A DNA stretch of 64,000 nucleotides from Neoconidiobolus thromboides FSU 785 (GCA_025603075.1 MU626313.1:51650-115649), one strand, 5' to 3'. Positions 38,176 through 51,729 are shown, numbered from the stretch's first letter. Notes: generated from the letters alone by a model not told the origin. Made by a program: numbers and translations.

Positions 38176-39707
38176 TTATTGATGAAAGGAGATGGATCTT
38201 GCTGACATAGTATCTACTCGACTACGATGAATCATAAAGGCAGGAGTAATCCATTTGCCACAAGAACATTGAGAACCTAAAATAAAAGTAACAAATATTA
38301 AACTTAAAATTATAGATAATATAAACTTTATTTACCTCTCCATGAATAAGTACCTAATTTAGTATGACATTTTGGGCATTCAATTTTACCATCTATGTGT
38401 CCTTCTTTAATTCCTTCTATCCAATCCATAGGTTCAATAAAATAGGAAGAACAAGACTATAGGTTATTATAAAATTATTATTATTTATTTATTTATTTAT
38501 TACCTCTTCTTTTTTATGATTTGAAAACATGGGATCTCTTTTTCTATAATTAAAATCAGTTTGCCCACTACCTACTTCATGAGGTATTATATTTTCTGGA
38601 TTGATTAAAGCTCGTCTATATTAATATTTGTTTTAACATTGTTATTTTAATTGCTATTTTAATCATTTTTACTTACCTGCATCGTTTACACCTAATTTTT
38701 TGAATTGTATTACCTGGGAACATAGTACCATTCATTATTTGTTCAGGATCAATACCTAATATCATATCTTTGGAAAAGCCTTGAGCTAATAATTATGAAA
38801 ATTATATTAATAAATAAATCATAATAAAATGGATATAGTGTAGTATAATATAAACAATGATAAGATAATATAAAATTATTCTACTTACAAATAAAATCAC
38901 TGCTCATTTTAGTAATTAAAAATCTTCTATAAAGTTCATTTTTAATATCAACTTCATAATTGATTTCATAATATAATTGTAATTGTTCTCTAAATCCTGG
39001 ATTAGGACTAAAAATGTCAATTCTTGTTATAAATTTGATATCAAATTTTTTTAACTTACTCAATAATACTTCGTGCCTTAGTTACTTGATTTAATGCTTC
39101 TTCAACAGACCAATTATGTTTTTTCATTAAATAAGCAATCACTACTGTTGCACTACGTGATATCCCTGCCATACTATTAAATTATATTAAACTAATTCTT
39201 TTATCTACTGATTTGTAATAATGTTAACTTACCAATGAACCAAAACATTACCATTTTGTTTAATAGCTGCATCAATAAAATTATTCGTTTGATCAAAATA
39301 TTGTAATAAATTTTCATTTTCTTCATCAAATACATTAATTTGTAATCGAATAATCTAAATTAATTATAAATTTAGTTATTATAATAAATATAGTATACTT
39401 AAAGGAGGATAAGGTTGATTAGTCAATAACTTACTTTTTCAGTTAGATTACAGTTATTCATATTTTTACCAACAGTCAATATATGCGTGATATTTAGTGT
39501 TTCTAATAATTGAGGCTTCTGTAATGCATCATAACTATCATTATTATATTGTTATTATAAGCTACTATTTATGTTGTTGATTACTTACCTTCCAAGATAT
39601 AAGTGTTCTTTAATTTGGTCACATAAAGAAATAGCTAATGTTTTTTCACTTACATCTAAGTTTAGCAACTTAGGAGGTTCAATTTTAATTTTGTTTTCTA
39701 AAATCAT
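38176..39707 (-). CDS. YVH1: Dual-specificity phosphatase Yvh1/DUSP12, 9 exons
   Basis: Exons: 39707-39589, 39534-39435, 39354-39233, 39173-39060, 39007-38889, 38785-38677, 38615-38504, 38456-38336, 38276-38176; phases agree, giving 338 aa. The N-terminal DSP domain has LYLGSYDALQKPQLLE, ITHILTVGKN, and the active-site loop VHCMAGISRSAT with nucleophile Cys114, split by an intron between HC and M. It is followed by KARSII-PNPGF, typical of DSPs. The C-terminal zinc-binding domain has CKRCRRALI, CSSYFIEPMDWI, CPKC...LGTYSW and QCSCGKWITPAFMIHRSRVD. Yvh1 releases Mrt4 during 60S ribosome assembly, via the zinc domain, in yeast (family knowledge). Nothing in the sequence departs from the family. 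Confidence 0.94.
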
Positions 39708-40301
39708 ATTAAAATATCAATATATATCTTTATTTTATAGCTTATTAATCTATTTACTCATTATTATGTTCTTATCTATAATTGAAATTTACAATAGTTT
39801 TATTAAAAAAAATTCTCAAGAAATATATTCTATTTTAATTCCAATGCTGATTATTTGTTTTAATTTAATGTGACTTAGATTTGGCTTATTTTCACGGCTA
39901 TTTTTTCAAACTGGAATCAATTCATTCACTATTGTTATTACTATGATGTAATTAATAGATTATGCTATTATTATCTATTATAAGTAATTAATAATAATAA
40001 TAACATATATTTTAGTATTTAAATAATAATAGCTTGTAATAGAATGATAGAATGATAGAATGATAGAATAATATAGCCAATGATCAATATAATAATATTC
40101 GATTAAATTTTAAACAAATCTAAAACAAAATATAATATCAACAAATAAAATTTTATTACCACTTTAAGAAAAGAGTGGAGAGAAATTTAAACTCAAAAAA
40201 TTCCAAGTCACTTGAAAAATTTATCTACACAATTGCAATCTTCTACCAACCTCTTTTAATACTTCTAACTACAACAAATAACACCTTCACCTATAGTCAA
40301 C
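39708..40301. other. Divergent spacer with AGAATGAT repeats
   Basis: Between the YVH1 start and the plus-strand gene at 40302. Contains four copies of an 8-bp unit at about 40038-40070 and shadow ORFs only. Confidence 0.5.
40038..40070. repeat. AGAATGAT tandem repeat
   Basis: Four adjacent copies of TAGAATGA/AGAATGAT. Confidence 0.75.
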
Positions 40302-41445
40302 ATGGACCCCCATTCTTCCCACAATAGTAGTATACCACCATCTACTCCATTGACCACTCATTTTTATCAACCGGACAATTATTCAAATCCAAGTAATTCA
40401 GCATCTCAAGCAGAAAGGGAAAATTTAAAAACATTAAGTAATAAAAGGATAGCCACATTTGCTCATTTACATCGAGTACTTGAAGGAAAAAGTCATTATT
40501 TTAATACAGTAACTATATTAAAAGAAGAAATCTATTCGATTTATGATAATTCAAAATTAAGGAAAAGGTAAGTTTTGAAATGAAAAATAGAAAGAGACCA
40601 TAAAGAATTAATAGATTCAATGAATACAATTTTTTTTTTATAAACTTTAGAATTAATTTTATTATTATTTAGATCTCTTCAATATTTTACTTTAGGTTCT
40701 AGTTTAGGACCTATTATTGATATCCATCATCCAATGGATTTTTCAAAAGCATTAAGCAGTTTATTAGATGAATATGAAAGTTATATAACTAATGAAAACA
40801 GTAAAAATAAACGAAGGCCTAATTTTTTTCGTAGTAGAACGAGTTCAGATGTTAATAATAATTCCATGAACATTAATGAAAATTCTGAATTTATTAATTT
40901 AGATATTAAAAATGTGGTAAGCTATTAAATTTAAAATAATAAAATTTTTTAAATTAACTAATTATTTGTTTTTTATTTTAGCCTTTTGAATTAGATTATC
41001 TACAAGTGTTTTATGCTTTATGTAATATAATTTGTGTAGTTTATCATAAAATTGTAGATAATATGAAAGTACCTGTTCCTTCTAGTTATATTGAAACAAT
41101 GTATAAAGTAGATAATAAGTTTAAGGTAATTCTATTGTAATATTAATTTGTATCTATTTTATATTATCCTATTTTTATATTATTTATTGTTTGTTCGTTT
41201 TTTATTTATTAATTCTAACATTATTTTATTTAATATAGAAAATCATTCAAATTGTAACTAAAGAATTAGATAATATTGTTAGAAATAGTATTAAAGAAGA
41301 ATTGGGTATATTAGACCCCTTAATTTCTCAAAAAAATAATAACGTTTCATATCCATTTGAAGATTGGGAAGCTTTATCAATGGTAAGCTGAATTGTTGTG
41401 TTATGTAAGATAAATGTACTAATGAAGTTTTAGGATTCAAAATAA
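40302..41445 (+). CDS. Conserved-looking protein of unknown function, 5 exons
   Basis: Exons: 40302-40567, 40673-40916, 40982-41125, 41239-41382, 41434-41445, all in phase, giving 269 aa. After a Ser/Pro/Asn-rich N-terminus (1-45) the protein is helical: QAERENLKTLSNKRIATFAH, YFNTVTILKEEIYSIY, QYFTLGSSLGPIIDI, DFSKALSSLLDEYESY, a basic Asn-rich insert, then DYLQVFYALCNIICVVYHKI and FKKIIQIVTKELDNIV. No signal peptide or membrane span. The regular intron pattern and helical core suggest a real conserved gene, but I do not recognise the family. The last exon codes for only three residues before the stop. Confidence 0.7.
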
Positions 41446-41629
41446 GCGCTTCTATAGGGTGGAGCTCTTTTATTTAAATAAATCTCTTTTTTTTCTATTA
41501 TATATGCATATGTACTTGAAGTTTACTATTTTTATGTTTAAAGAATTTCTTTTTTAAACTTCATAAAAAAAAAAAGAATTTTTATTCCTTATCTTTTTTT
41601 CATATTCAACTTCAACAAACAATAGAAAG

Positions 41630-42767
41630 ATGACTCAACACTCCAACATACCTCAAGAAGAATTAAAACAATTAAAAGAGAAACATAATCAATTATTAAA
41701 TTTTGAAAACGTATTGAAAAACAATTTGATAGATTATAAAAATTATTTAGATTTAAGTAAGTTGATTTTGATTTTATTTCATCTCACTTTATATAGAAGC
41801 AAGATATACAAAGAGTTAAAATGAAGATCGATTGAGTTTTTAATTCTTAGATTTCATTGAACTAACCCATTCAACTTTTATTTCTAGTTCAAAAAAGAGA
41901 TTTAGCTAAAGTAAAACGAAGTCAAATAACGGATAAATTAGGGATTGAAAAAGAAATTCAACTATTAAAAAAAGAGTTAATTGAGTTACAAGCCAAAAAA
42001 CAGATTAAAAATAAAGTAATTGAAAAGTAAGTTTAAATACTATTATTGGAATTGTTGGCTTTGTTTAAATTCATCTCAAATATCTTAAAATATTCAAAAT
42101 TACTGCTTTTCTCTTGAGCAAATAATAGAAAAGATTCAACTAGCTTAACTAAGACTGATTCTTTTTCTTTTTGTTTAGTACTATTGTTCAAGTCGAATTA
42201 TTAAAATCGTACTATAAAGAAAATAAATCAGTTAATGGGATTGATGAATTAACTAAATTAGATCAAACAATTATGAAATTGGTGGATAAATTAGAAGATT
42301 TAGATGACAAAAATAAACAGTCCTTTTTTTTGGTTCAAGGTAAATTAATAAAACATAGGAACAAGTAGAAAAAGAAAAGAGATATTTTATTTATAAAGAT
42401 TTTATTTACTAATTTGATTTTATTAGATCATCTTGAACAATTAAAAAAAGAAATTGAAAAACAAAGTCAAACAGATCCATCTCAACAGTAAGTTGATGAA
42501 TATCTTGTAATCAACCTAATATAATAAACTAATCTCATCTTTTAGTACTTCTCAAAATCAAAAATCAATACAAAATTTAAATTTCTTAAATAAAGAAATT
42601 CGATTGCTTCGTCAAATAATAACGGTAAATAATAAAAATCAAACAATTCAATTGATTAATATAGTTTATTTATATAAATTGTATAGGGGTTAGTCTTTAC
42701 TAGTAAAATTGATTGGTATAATGATAAAGAAATATACGAATTAATGATGGAAGAAGAAGAAGAATAG
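41630..42767 (+). CDS. Coiled-coil protein, possible kinetochore CENP-H/Fta3-like, 6 exons
   Basis: Exons: 41630-41756, 41888-42026, 42179-42339, 42427-42487, 42546-42624, 42687-42767, phase-consistent, 215 aa. Almost the whole protein is predicted coiled coil (EELKQLKEKHNQLLNFENVL, EKEIQLLKKELIELQ, MKLVDKLEDLDDKN). It ends in a motif, IITGLVFTSKIDWYNDKEIY plus an acidic tail. CENP-H proteins end in a similar LILGSxVNWAEDxxL-type block, so a constitutive-centromere (CCAN) subunit is proposed. The match is short and could be shared by other coiled-coil kinetochore proteins (CENP-K); this is inference. Confidence 0.55.
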
Positions 42768-42838
42768 GAGGGAAAGAGGAAGAGAGATACGGTAAGAGAA
42801 TGTAAAATAAAAGAGAGCAATAATAATATATAACGAAT

Positions 42839-42996
42839 TTATTTATTTAAATAAAAACCGTTAAAATCTAATTTGATAGCTAATGGAATAAAAAAATCAT
42901 TACCCCTTAAAATTGACAAAATTAAATTTTTAACTTCATTATCAAATTTTACAGATAATCTTAATAACTTTTCTTTTACTTTAATATTTTTTAAAC

Positions 42997-43032
<36 letters not shown>

Positions 43033-43816
43033 CTTGTTGATAAATTATTAAATTACAATATTGTTGAATTAAATAGATTAATTTAATTAATATCAAACTA
43101 ATATTCTTGATTTTAGATTCTGGTAATAGACAATAATTAATCATTGAAATTAATAACATTTCATGTTGTTGATTCATTTGATATAAATTTAATTTATTAT
43201 TTAGTAATATTTGTTGAATATTATTCCATTTCGACATAATAATTTCATAATAACAAAATGATTGATAATGAATTAGAAATTGTACCATTTTAAATAAAGT
43301 TAAATGTTGAGTTGAATTAAATTCATTCTTTAAATTATATTTATTATTCATTAATATTAAGTTAATTTGATTTTCAATTCGTTTTAATTTAATTAAATAA
43401 TTAAACATTTTTTGATATAATTTATCGATTTTGTTATTCATTAAAATACTTTGTATTGAATTATTGTTATTATTATTATGTTCTTTATTGTTATCATTTT
43501 CATTAAGTTGATATTGATATTCAATTATTAATTTATCCCACCACCAATTATTATTACTCATATTATTATTATTATTATTTACTTCATTATTGATATTTGT
43601 ATTGTTACTACTATTATTGTTCTTAATATATATATTATTATTATTATTATTTAATTCTTCATTAATACCTTCATAATAATTCCAATTATTAATAAATTTA
43701 ATCTTTAATTTCCCGATTAAATAATTCAAATTCGAATCTCTTAATGTTGTATCTAATTTTGTATTTAAACTATTAATTAAGTAAGTTTGATTCATGCTAT
43801 TATTATAATAACTAAA

Positions 43817-43869
<53 letters not shown>

Positions 43870-45669
43870 ATATTGAATTAATTAAATTTTTGATAAAATC
43901 TCCATTACCTAACAAATACAATTGATAATAATTAATAATTTCAGTTTCAATCTTTATCTTATTTTTTAAAAAATAATTAATTTCATTATTAATTAATTCT
44001 TCAATTATTGTTAATTGTTGAATATTAATTACTTCTTCTAAATTATTACTTTTTAATATTTGATTTAATGTTTCATTAAATCCTTCTCTTTCTTTATTTT
44101 TAATTAATTTTCGACTCTTCCCAATTATTAGTATTTTTTCTGCTAATTCGATTGTTAAATAATTAGGGATTTCTATTTCTTTAATTAGATATTCTTTTTG
44201 TTGATGATTATAATAAATAAAATATTCATTATACGGATCATTATTAATTGTTCCATATTTAATCCATTCAATTATCATTTTGTTATATGGCATAATACAC
44301 TAAATATAAAATAAATTATATCATATTAAATAATATTCTATTCTATTATATTACCTTACAAATAATTCTATTAATTAATGTTGTTAGTTGTGAATCCCCA
44401 TGCTTAATGAACTGAAATAAAAAAGATAATATTTGATATGATTTTTTATATTGAATATTAATTAATAAATTGAATAGAATATTTAATTTGATATTTATAT
44501 CATTGAAAAATAATATCATTTGATTTAAACTAACCTTTTTTTCATTAACTAGTTCATTTTCAATATTAGCAATAATACCATAATACTCTTTTAATTCATT
44601 ATTAATAAATGAATATATGCTTTGTAAGATTAATCCTTGATTCATATCATTACTCATATCATTACTATTAATTATATTATATATAATTTTAAATTGATTT
44701 CCAATATCTATCAAATATTGAATTTTACTTTTACTATTTCTACTTAAGTTAATGTCATTATTAATTATATACGTTTTTAAATTATGATCATATTGAATGT
44801 ATTTTCCGTCAATACCTTGTAATACATAAATTAAATCTTTAATTATTTCAACTTCGTTGACGATTTCTAAAATAAATATATATTAGTATTTTTGTTTAAT
44901 AAAATAATGTTATTTGTATTGTTTCTATTATCTTTTTAAATTTTATGCCAACCTTCATTACTTTCTTTACCTCTTTTTAGAGGGCGAATTAGTCCGTTAT
45001 CATTCTTTAGACTAATGCTTTGTCGTTTATTAGTATTCATTTCATTTAATATTAAATTTTCATTAAATCTAGGTATTTCTTCAATCCTCGGAATTTCATT
45101 AATTACAACTGAATCCTCCTAAAAAAAACTATTTTATAACTAAACAGTTATTAAATTTGAAAAAACTCACCATTTCTACTTTATTAAAAAAGAAACTTTG
45201 TTCATTGTTATTATTATTATTGTTTAATTGAAAAGATAAAGAATAAAATAAATAAATAATGGACCAACAATTTTTTATATCTTTTTTAGTTTCTATATTG
45301 GTTATAAGATTATTAATCTTTATTACTTTTTTCATTGAAACTTCTTTTTTTATTAATTGTTTTTTGATTTGTTCTTTTAGATAAATTAAATTCTTTTTAA
45401 TGCTGGGTTGAAAACCACTATATAAATTGAATATTAATTAAATTGTTGTCTCAAATTTTAATATATATAAATTACCAATTTAATATCTCTTTGAAATATT
45501 GAATTTTTTTCAATACTTTAGTTTGATCGATTTCTAAATAGATTCTTTAAGTAAACATGATTATTAAAAATAAACAATAATTACCATTCAACTTATCATT
45601 GTCTTTTTTTCTTTCATTTAATATTATTAAATTAAAAAATTCTCTATCTGGACTATTAACAATATTCAT
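42839..45669 (-). CDS. Gamma-tubulin complex component, GCP2/Spc97-like, 6 exons, Asn-rich
   Basis: Exons: 45669-45585, 45533-45476, 45417-45171, 45118-44962, 44866-44355, 44299-42839; phases agree, 839 aa. Nucleates microtubules as part of the gamma-tubulin small or ring complex at spindle pole bodies. Family blocks: LIYVLQGIDGKYIQYD (GRIP1), HGDSQL then IIEWIKYGTINNDPYNEYFI, IPNYLTIELAEKILIIGKS, LLGNGDFIKNLI, and the C-terminal KLDFNGFY. The HGDS and LDFNGFY endings favour GCP2 over GCP3/GCP4. Several poly-Asn insertions lie in loops of the C-terminal half. The first three exons (residues 1-130) are lineage-specific and Lys-rich. Confidence 0.85.
42995..43031 (-). repeat. ATT triplet repeat encoding poly-Asn
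   Basis: Uninterrupted TTA/ATT run within the last GCP2-like exon; reads AAT (Asn) on the coding strand. Confidence 0.9.
43816..43867 (-). repeat. ATT triplet repeat encoding poly-Asn (longest)
   Basis: The longest triplet run in the window, about 17 Asn codons in the loop after the GDF motif region of the GCP2-like protein. Confidence 0.9.
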
Positions 45670-47048
45670 TTTAATATTTGATTTATTTAATAGAAAAGTG
45701 TCTAATCTTAACAACTCAACTTACTTTTTTTGCAATAAAATTAAAACTTCATGTGCGAAATTTGAAATGGATATGCAAAGTTTTTAATTTACTGCATTAG
45801 ATAAACTTATGCAACTTTCAGTGACGTTTTAATAAACTAGATTTCTTTGTATCTAAATATGATATATAATAAAAGTTATTATTATTTAATAAATACTATT
45901 GTAGTTTACATTATCAACAAAATTCAAACTATCAATTTGAATTTTTATATTCATCTTTTATCTAACTCTTTATTACTTTATTTGATATTTGGCCCTATTT
46001 TTTTAAACAATGAAATAAATAGAAATTTTAATATAATAAAAAATATTTTAAAGAAATGTTAATTGTCAATCTATCAATATAAGTTATATTCTATAAAAAA
46101 GCACATCGCGTAACTATTTTTATGTTGATCTTTTATTTTAAATATGTTATTACTTTCAAATACAATAGTAATAAAAAGTAGTAATATAACTATTATTACT
46201 ATATTAACAATACATTACACCTTATACTATAATAATGACATAAATATCATTATTATAAATAAACTGAATAGTATAAATACATTATAAAATTATCATTAAA
46301 TAAATTACCTTGTTATATATAAACTTTTTGATTTCAATTTATATATATTTATATGTGAGTAGAATATTAAATTCAAGTCCTTATTAAAAAAATGAAGTAA
46401 AGTAGACTAAAAAATGATTAAAATCACCCAATTTGGAATAGAATCTTACGTATCATATCAATTCAAGTCTACTGTCATCTTTTATCCCTGTTCCTTTCAT
46501 ATTCTTTCTTTTTTTATTTCCTTCCTACTTAAACCACTCCTTCATCCCACACTTGTCTTATCTATCCCTTAAATTTCTAATTCTTACCTCATTCTTCAAT
46601 GTTATTTCATAGCAAAATCTTATCAATAATGTTCAGCATTATTTGAGCATTTTGACAAAAAATGTAGTCACATTGAGTTTAAAATTCAATCTCATCCAAT
46701 AAGATTAGAAATCTACTGAAACTAAAGTATCAAATAAACTCAATTGATTGGATAATTAAACCAGTTTAAGATAATTCTGATCATGTGCTTAGAGTGAATA
46801 CAGCCAATAAAATAGTAATTAGATATTAATTTAATAAAGTTTCAGCCAAAAATTGATGATAATAAAAGCATAAAATAGGATAATTATTGAAAATCAGGTG
46901 ATTAAATAATAGAGAGTATAAAACTAACAGAAATTAACCATTTTAAAGTTTTTAACATTTATTTTTCTTTATTCTTTTTAATTTTTTTAACTTTAATCCA
47001 AAAGATCTTAACTCTTTTTCTCTTGAAACTAACACTTTTCTATCAATA
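45670..47048. other. 1.4-kb divergent spacer
   Basis: Separates the divergent GCP2-like and adenylate kinase genes. The ORFs present are AT-biased and unconvincing. A pyrimidine-rich stretch at about 46480-46570 precedes the kinase gene. Confidence 0.45.
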
Positions 47049-48107
<1,059 letters not shown>

Positions 48108-49177
48108 GCATTGAGTCTTTTGATTGTATATTTTATGTTTATTCTTTATTCTGTCTTATTTCTTCTCCATCAAAATTCTCCTCTATTTTTTATATTTTCT
48201 GTCTTTTATACATCATGAGTATTTGATTTTTTAATAAAATTGTATACCTTTTAATTGAGTTGATTGATCTAAAGTTCCATAATTTAGGTTGTGTTCATTA
48301 TAAAGAATTGATTAAATATAAAAGAAATTAAATTTAATGAGAATTAAATACTATATAATTAATAATGGGTATTATATGGGAATTTTTTTTTGGCTTCATC
48401 ACTTTTTCTATCTTTTAAGTGCTGTTTGAGTGGAAAATTTGTTAGTAAAATTCTTAAACACAAAAATACAGCCCCATGTGCTTAAAGTATTAATCTTGAG
48501 AAAGAGATATATCAAGGCCATTAATCAAAACGCTTACTTTCTAAAATCAAATGTTCTAATTAAACAAGATTCAATACAAGTTGAATGCATTTTAGAGGAT
48601 GATGTAAAGAAGACCAATAATAAAGTCATTACTAGCTTTCATGATGTATATGTTAAATATGAATATAAAGTATAGATAATTAATGCATTTTCTACTCATA
48701 CAAAGTATGTAAACAGTCAGATCTCTTCTTTTGGATCTTTTTTTATGAGTTTTTTGTTTTCTGAAATAAACTATATTTTTAACCCTTGTTGATTATCTTA
48801 ATTTAGTTAACTCAATCCAAAGTATAATATTCACTGTATGTTTTTCAGAAAGACGCAACTTCACATTACCTTTGGTCAGATATTGGGTCTATCTTATCTT
48901 ACTTTTATGTCAGCTTATTAGTTGGTATGTTACTGAACTTAAGGATTTTAAAACCCTTGCGACTTACATATAAGGTTCTATCAAGACAAAATGGTATTGT
49001 ATGCTATGAATCTCAGATGAGATTAAATAAAGTGATCAGTATCTAAACGAAGGTTGGATATAAACGGTGGTAATGAAATATTCAACTCGTTTAAGATAGT
49101 AATAGGTTTAATTTATTTCAATAAATATATATTTTAATATTTTATAAGGCTAATATAAAATGTAAATTAGAATAAAA
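48108..49177. other. Spacer with a MITE and degenerate membrane-protein sequence
   Basis: MITE copy 13 is at 48373-48478. From about 48480 to 49045, on the plus strand, coding-like pieces occur in different frames: SIQVECILEDDVKK, ISSFGSFFMSFLFSE, and ILSYFYVSLLVGMLLNLRIL. Together they resemble the C-terminal remains of a membrane protein, but stops separate them and no family is recognised. Confidence 0.4.
48373..48478 (-). repeat. Foldback MITE copy 13
   Basis: Reverse orientation: GGGAATTTTTTTTTGGCTTC left, AAGTGCTGTTTGAGTGG centre, AAATACAGCCCC right; flanks ATAT and ATGT. Confidence 0.88.
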
Positions 49178-50227
49178 TTAACAATAAGGAGGGGTAGGGA
49201 CCAATTGATTAAATGGTAGAATATGAGGCCAGATAGATACTTTATTCTCTTGGCTAATGCCGCATTTTGGATCCTCATCAAATTTTTGATCGCAATAAAC
49301 AAACTCTGATTTATTACCAACATTATTATGATAAATTTCCGGTATAGCATGTGTATAACCAAACCCCCTCGTAGGTAAATTAGAAATCAAATCCTTAGCT
49401 TTATTATATCTTCCCATTTTTATATTCAATTCAGATAGATATTTCGAAAATTCTAAGTTACCCGGCCGTGGTGATGCATACACATATAATTGAATTGAGC
49501 GTGTATCATTCCTATCTTTCATAAATTGAACCCAATCTGGTGTTGCTATAGTAGCTACCCCTGCACCTAAACTATAGCCAGTGATGTGTAATGTATAATT
49601 GTCATAGTTTGGATTCTCTAATATTTTTCCTAATGCTTCTCGAACTTTGAAATAATTAGCCAAATAATGAGTATAAAAACCATAATGAACCTTGACACCA
49701 GGACTTGCAGTAGGTAAATCAATTGATGGAATTTCAAAACTAGTAATATAATTTTGATAAGATAAACTAGGTTGATATGAAATAATAATTAATTTTGGTT
49801 TCTTTTCAACTGCTATTGTAACTAAAGAATCTACTTGTTTATTTTTTATTAGTTGATATTCATGATATAAATGGGGACATATACAGTTTAAAAATAAGAT
49901 ATTTTCAGTGGCACATACTGATATTAAAGACCGTTGTAGATTAGATTTCATTTCTTCTATGCTAGGTTGGACAATAGTTCTATTTGGGAATGCCTTTATA
50001 GATGGGACTTTTTCAAACCAATTATTGTAATTATGTATTAAAGTGGGTGTCAATCGATTGAAGAAAAATTTAACTAATGTTTGTTTCAATTGAGAACCTT
50101 GCTTATATCCAATTTTCCTTTGAATATTATTTAGGAATTTATAATTGTTTAAGTTGAGCTTTGGATTATGACTTAAGATAGAAAATATGAATATATTGAA
50201 TATTAGTAACTTTAAGTAATAAATCAT
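49178..50227 (-). CDS. Secreted triacylglycerol lipase, class 3
   Basis: 349-aa intronless extracellular lipase. A hydrophobic signal peptide covers residues 1-19 (MIYYLKLLIFNIFIFSILS). The nucleophile elbow is GYSLGAG (Ser in HITGYSLGAGVATIA), followed by YASPRPGNLEF, a family signature. The acid is probably the Asp of AKDLISNLPTRGFGYTH, which aligns with the usual NDxVPxLPPxxxGxxH; the base is the His of SIWPHILPF. Four late Cys residues could form disulfides. It hydrolyses external lipids, for example of an insect or plant-debris substrate; the substrate is inference. It is unrelated in sequence to the family I.5-type lipase at 11183. Confidence 0.88.
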   Translation of the reverse strand: MIYYLKLLIFNIFIFSILSHNPKLNLNNYKFLNNIQRKIGYKQGSQLKQTLVKFFFNRLTPTLIHNYNNWFEKVPSIKAFPNRTIVQPSIEEMKSNLQRSLISVCATENILFLNCICPHLYHEYQLIKNKQVDSLVTIAVEKKPKLIIISYQPSLSYQNYITSFEIPSIDLPTASPGVKVHYGFYTHYLANYFKVREALGKILENPNYDNYTLHITGYSLGAGVATIATPDWVQFMKDRNDTRSIQLYVYASPRPGNLEFSKYLSELNIKMGRYNKAKDLISNLPTRGFGYTHAIPEIYHNNVGNKSEFVYCDQKFDEDPKCGISQENKVSIWPHILPFNQLVPTPPYC

Positions 50228-51729
50228 AATTTATGATAATTTTAAAAAAAAGTTCAAATAATTGGAAGTTTTATATTGATGAGTTAAATTACTGATCAAC
50301 ATTTGGGGGTGTTTTTTTTGATTTCATTACTTTTCCATTTTTTAAGCGCTATTTGAGTGGAAATATTGTTAGTAAAATTCTTAAACACAAAAAAACATCG
50401 CCATTTCTTACATTTGTTTGAGATTATTAAATTCAGGAAGATATAAAAATTAAAGTTGAATGATAGCTAATAAAATTGAAAATAGTAAGCTAATATAATA
50501 AATTATAACTTATTTAAAAATATTTTAATTATTTAGTAGCGATAATTACTCTTAAATATTATATTTATTTATACTCAATTATTGTAAATTTAATTATAGT
50601 TAAAATTTATATGAGTATGCTTTTTATTAATGAAATCAAACTAATAATTTCAAAATTTTAAAGAGGAAATGAACAAAATATTAATAAAAAAACATCTTAT
50701 ATCCTCATCAATTAGCTTTTAACTGAGGGTTGATTAATTATATAAGAACATAAAACTATATTTAGTAACACCTTAACTATTCATTATACTAAGTGAGAAA
50801 TACTTTTAATTATAATTGCAATTTCATTAAAAAAAATGGCATATTCACCTCAATTTTATTTCATTCTCTTAATTTAATTTTTTAAAATCCAGTGCATTTG
50901 AATAAATGCTGTCACTATAACTCCATTTTCAACTTGAAATTTAAAACAAATAGTGGTTTTAAGTTTTGTCAAATGATGCTATTGGATTTAAAAATTCTTA
51001 GGGTGTTAATAAACAACAAACGATATTTTAATTTATTAATTTTTCAATTTAAAAATATAAACTTTATAAAGATTCAAAAACTTAAAACAACTGTTGTTAT
51101 TATTCCCAGTTAATAATTAGTAATGGTTTGACAATAAGAGAAAAGAGTATAAACAATCATAAAAAAAGAGTTTCCACAAAATTTAAAATAAAATCTTCCA
51201 GCATAACTTGTGCTTGAGATTAAAATAAGATTAAAATAAATTTGAAAGCTTATCTACGATTTATTATTAATCCAAAATGCAAAAGCATACAACATCGTTT
51301 TTACATGGAGATTCTTATAAAAAACAAGAAGCTGCTTCTAGTCCACTTCATGAAGGTAAAATAAAGCTAAAGAACCTAATAGCAACTAAGGAGTCAAAAA
51401 TAAGGAAAATATGGAGAGAATTGGGAATGGTCAAGAGAATTTACCAATCAATCGTTACTATACTAAATAGATCGTCTTTTATTGGCCATAACATTAGAAA
51501 CTGAAACTTGCGCCTAAAATTGAATAATTAAGAAAATGTAGCTTGTGCCTAAGAGTGAGTAAGGGTGGCGGGTAGGAAAAATTCCCTAATTTTTAAGTTT
51601 ACTAAAGATTTCTCTTTTTTAATATTATTTTTAAAATTAATAAATATTGAAAATTTATTTTTAATAATCAAAAATAAAAATCAATTAATAGTATCCATTA
51701 TATAAAAAGAGTATTAAGTTTCATCCACC
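50228..51729. other. Spacer with one MITE and a doubtful short ORF
   Basis: Between the divergent class-3 lipase and the kinase. MITE copy 14 at 50302-50406. A 75-codon ATG ORF at 51277-51504 (MQKHTTSFLHGDSYKKQEAA...) has no recognisable relative, and I do not assert that it is a gene. Confidence 0.45.
50302..50406 (-). repeat. Foldback MITE copy 14
   Basis: Reverse orientation: GGGGGTGTTTTTTTTGATTTC left, AAGCGCTATTTGAGTGG centre, AAACATCGCC right. ATTT occurs directly on both sides, a possible target-site duplication. Confidence 0.9.

Noticed and set aside
42839-44293. GCP3 or GCP4 identity for the gamma-tubulin complex gene
   Set aside because: Some blocks fit all GCPs, but HGDS before the conserved Trp and the LDFNGFY ending fit GCP2/Spc97 best.
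45847-46062. 71-aa ORF in the GCP2/adenylate-kinase spacer
   Set aside because: Composition (Ile, Asn, Tyr, Leu) is what AT-rich noncoding DNA gives; no motif or splice support.
51277-51504. 75-aa ORF upstream of the kinase gene
   Set aside because: Good ATG but no homologue recognised and no other support; left as doubtful within the spacer entry.
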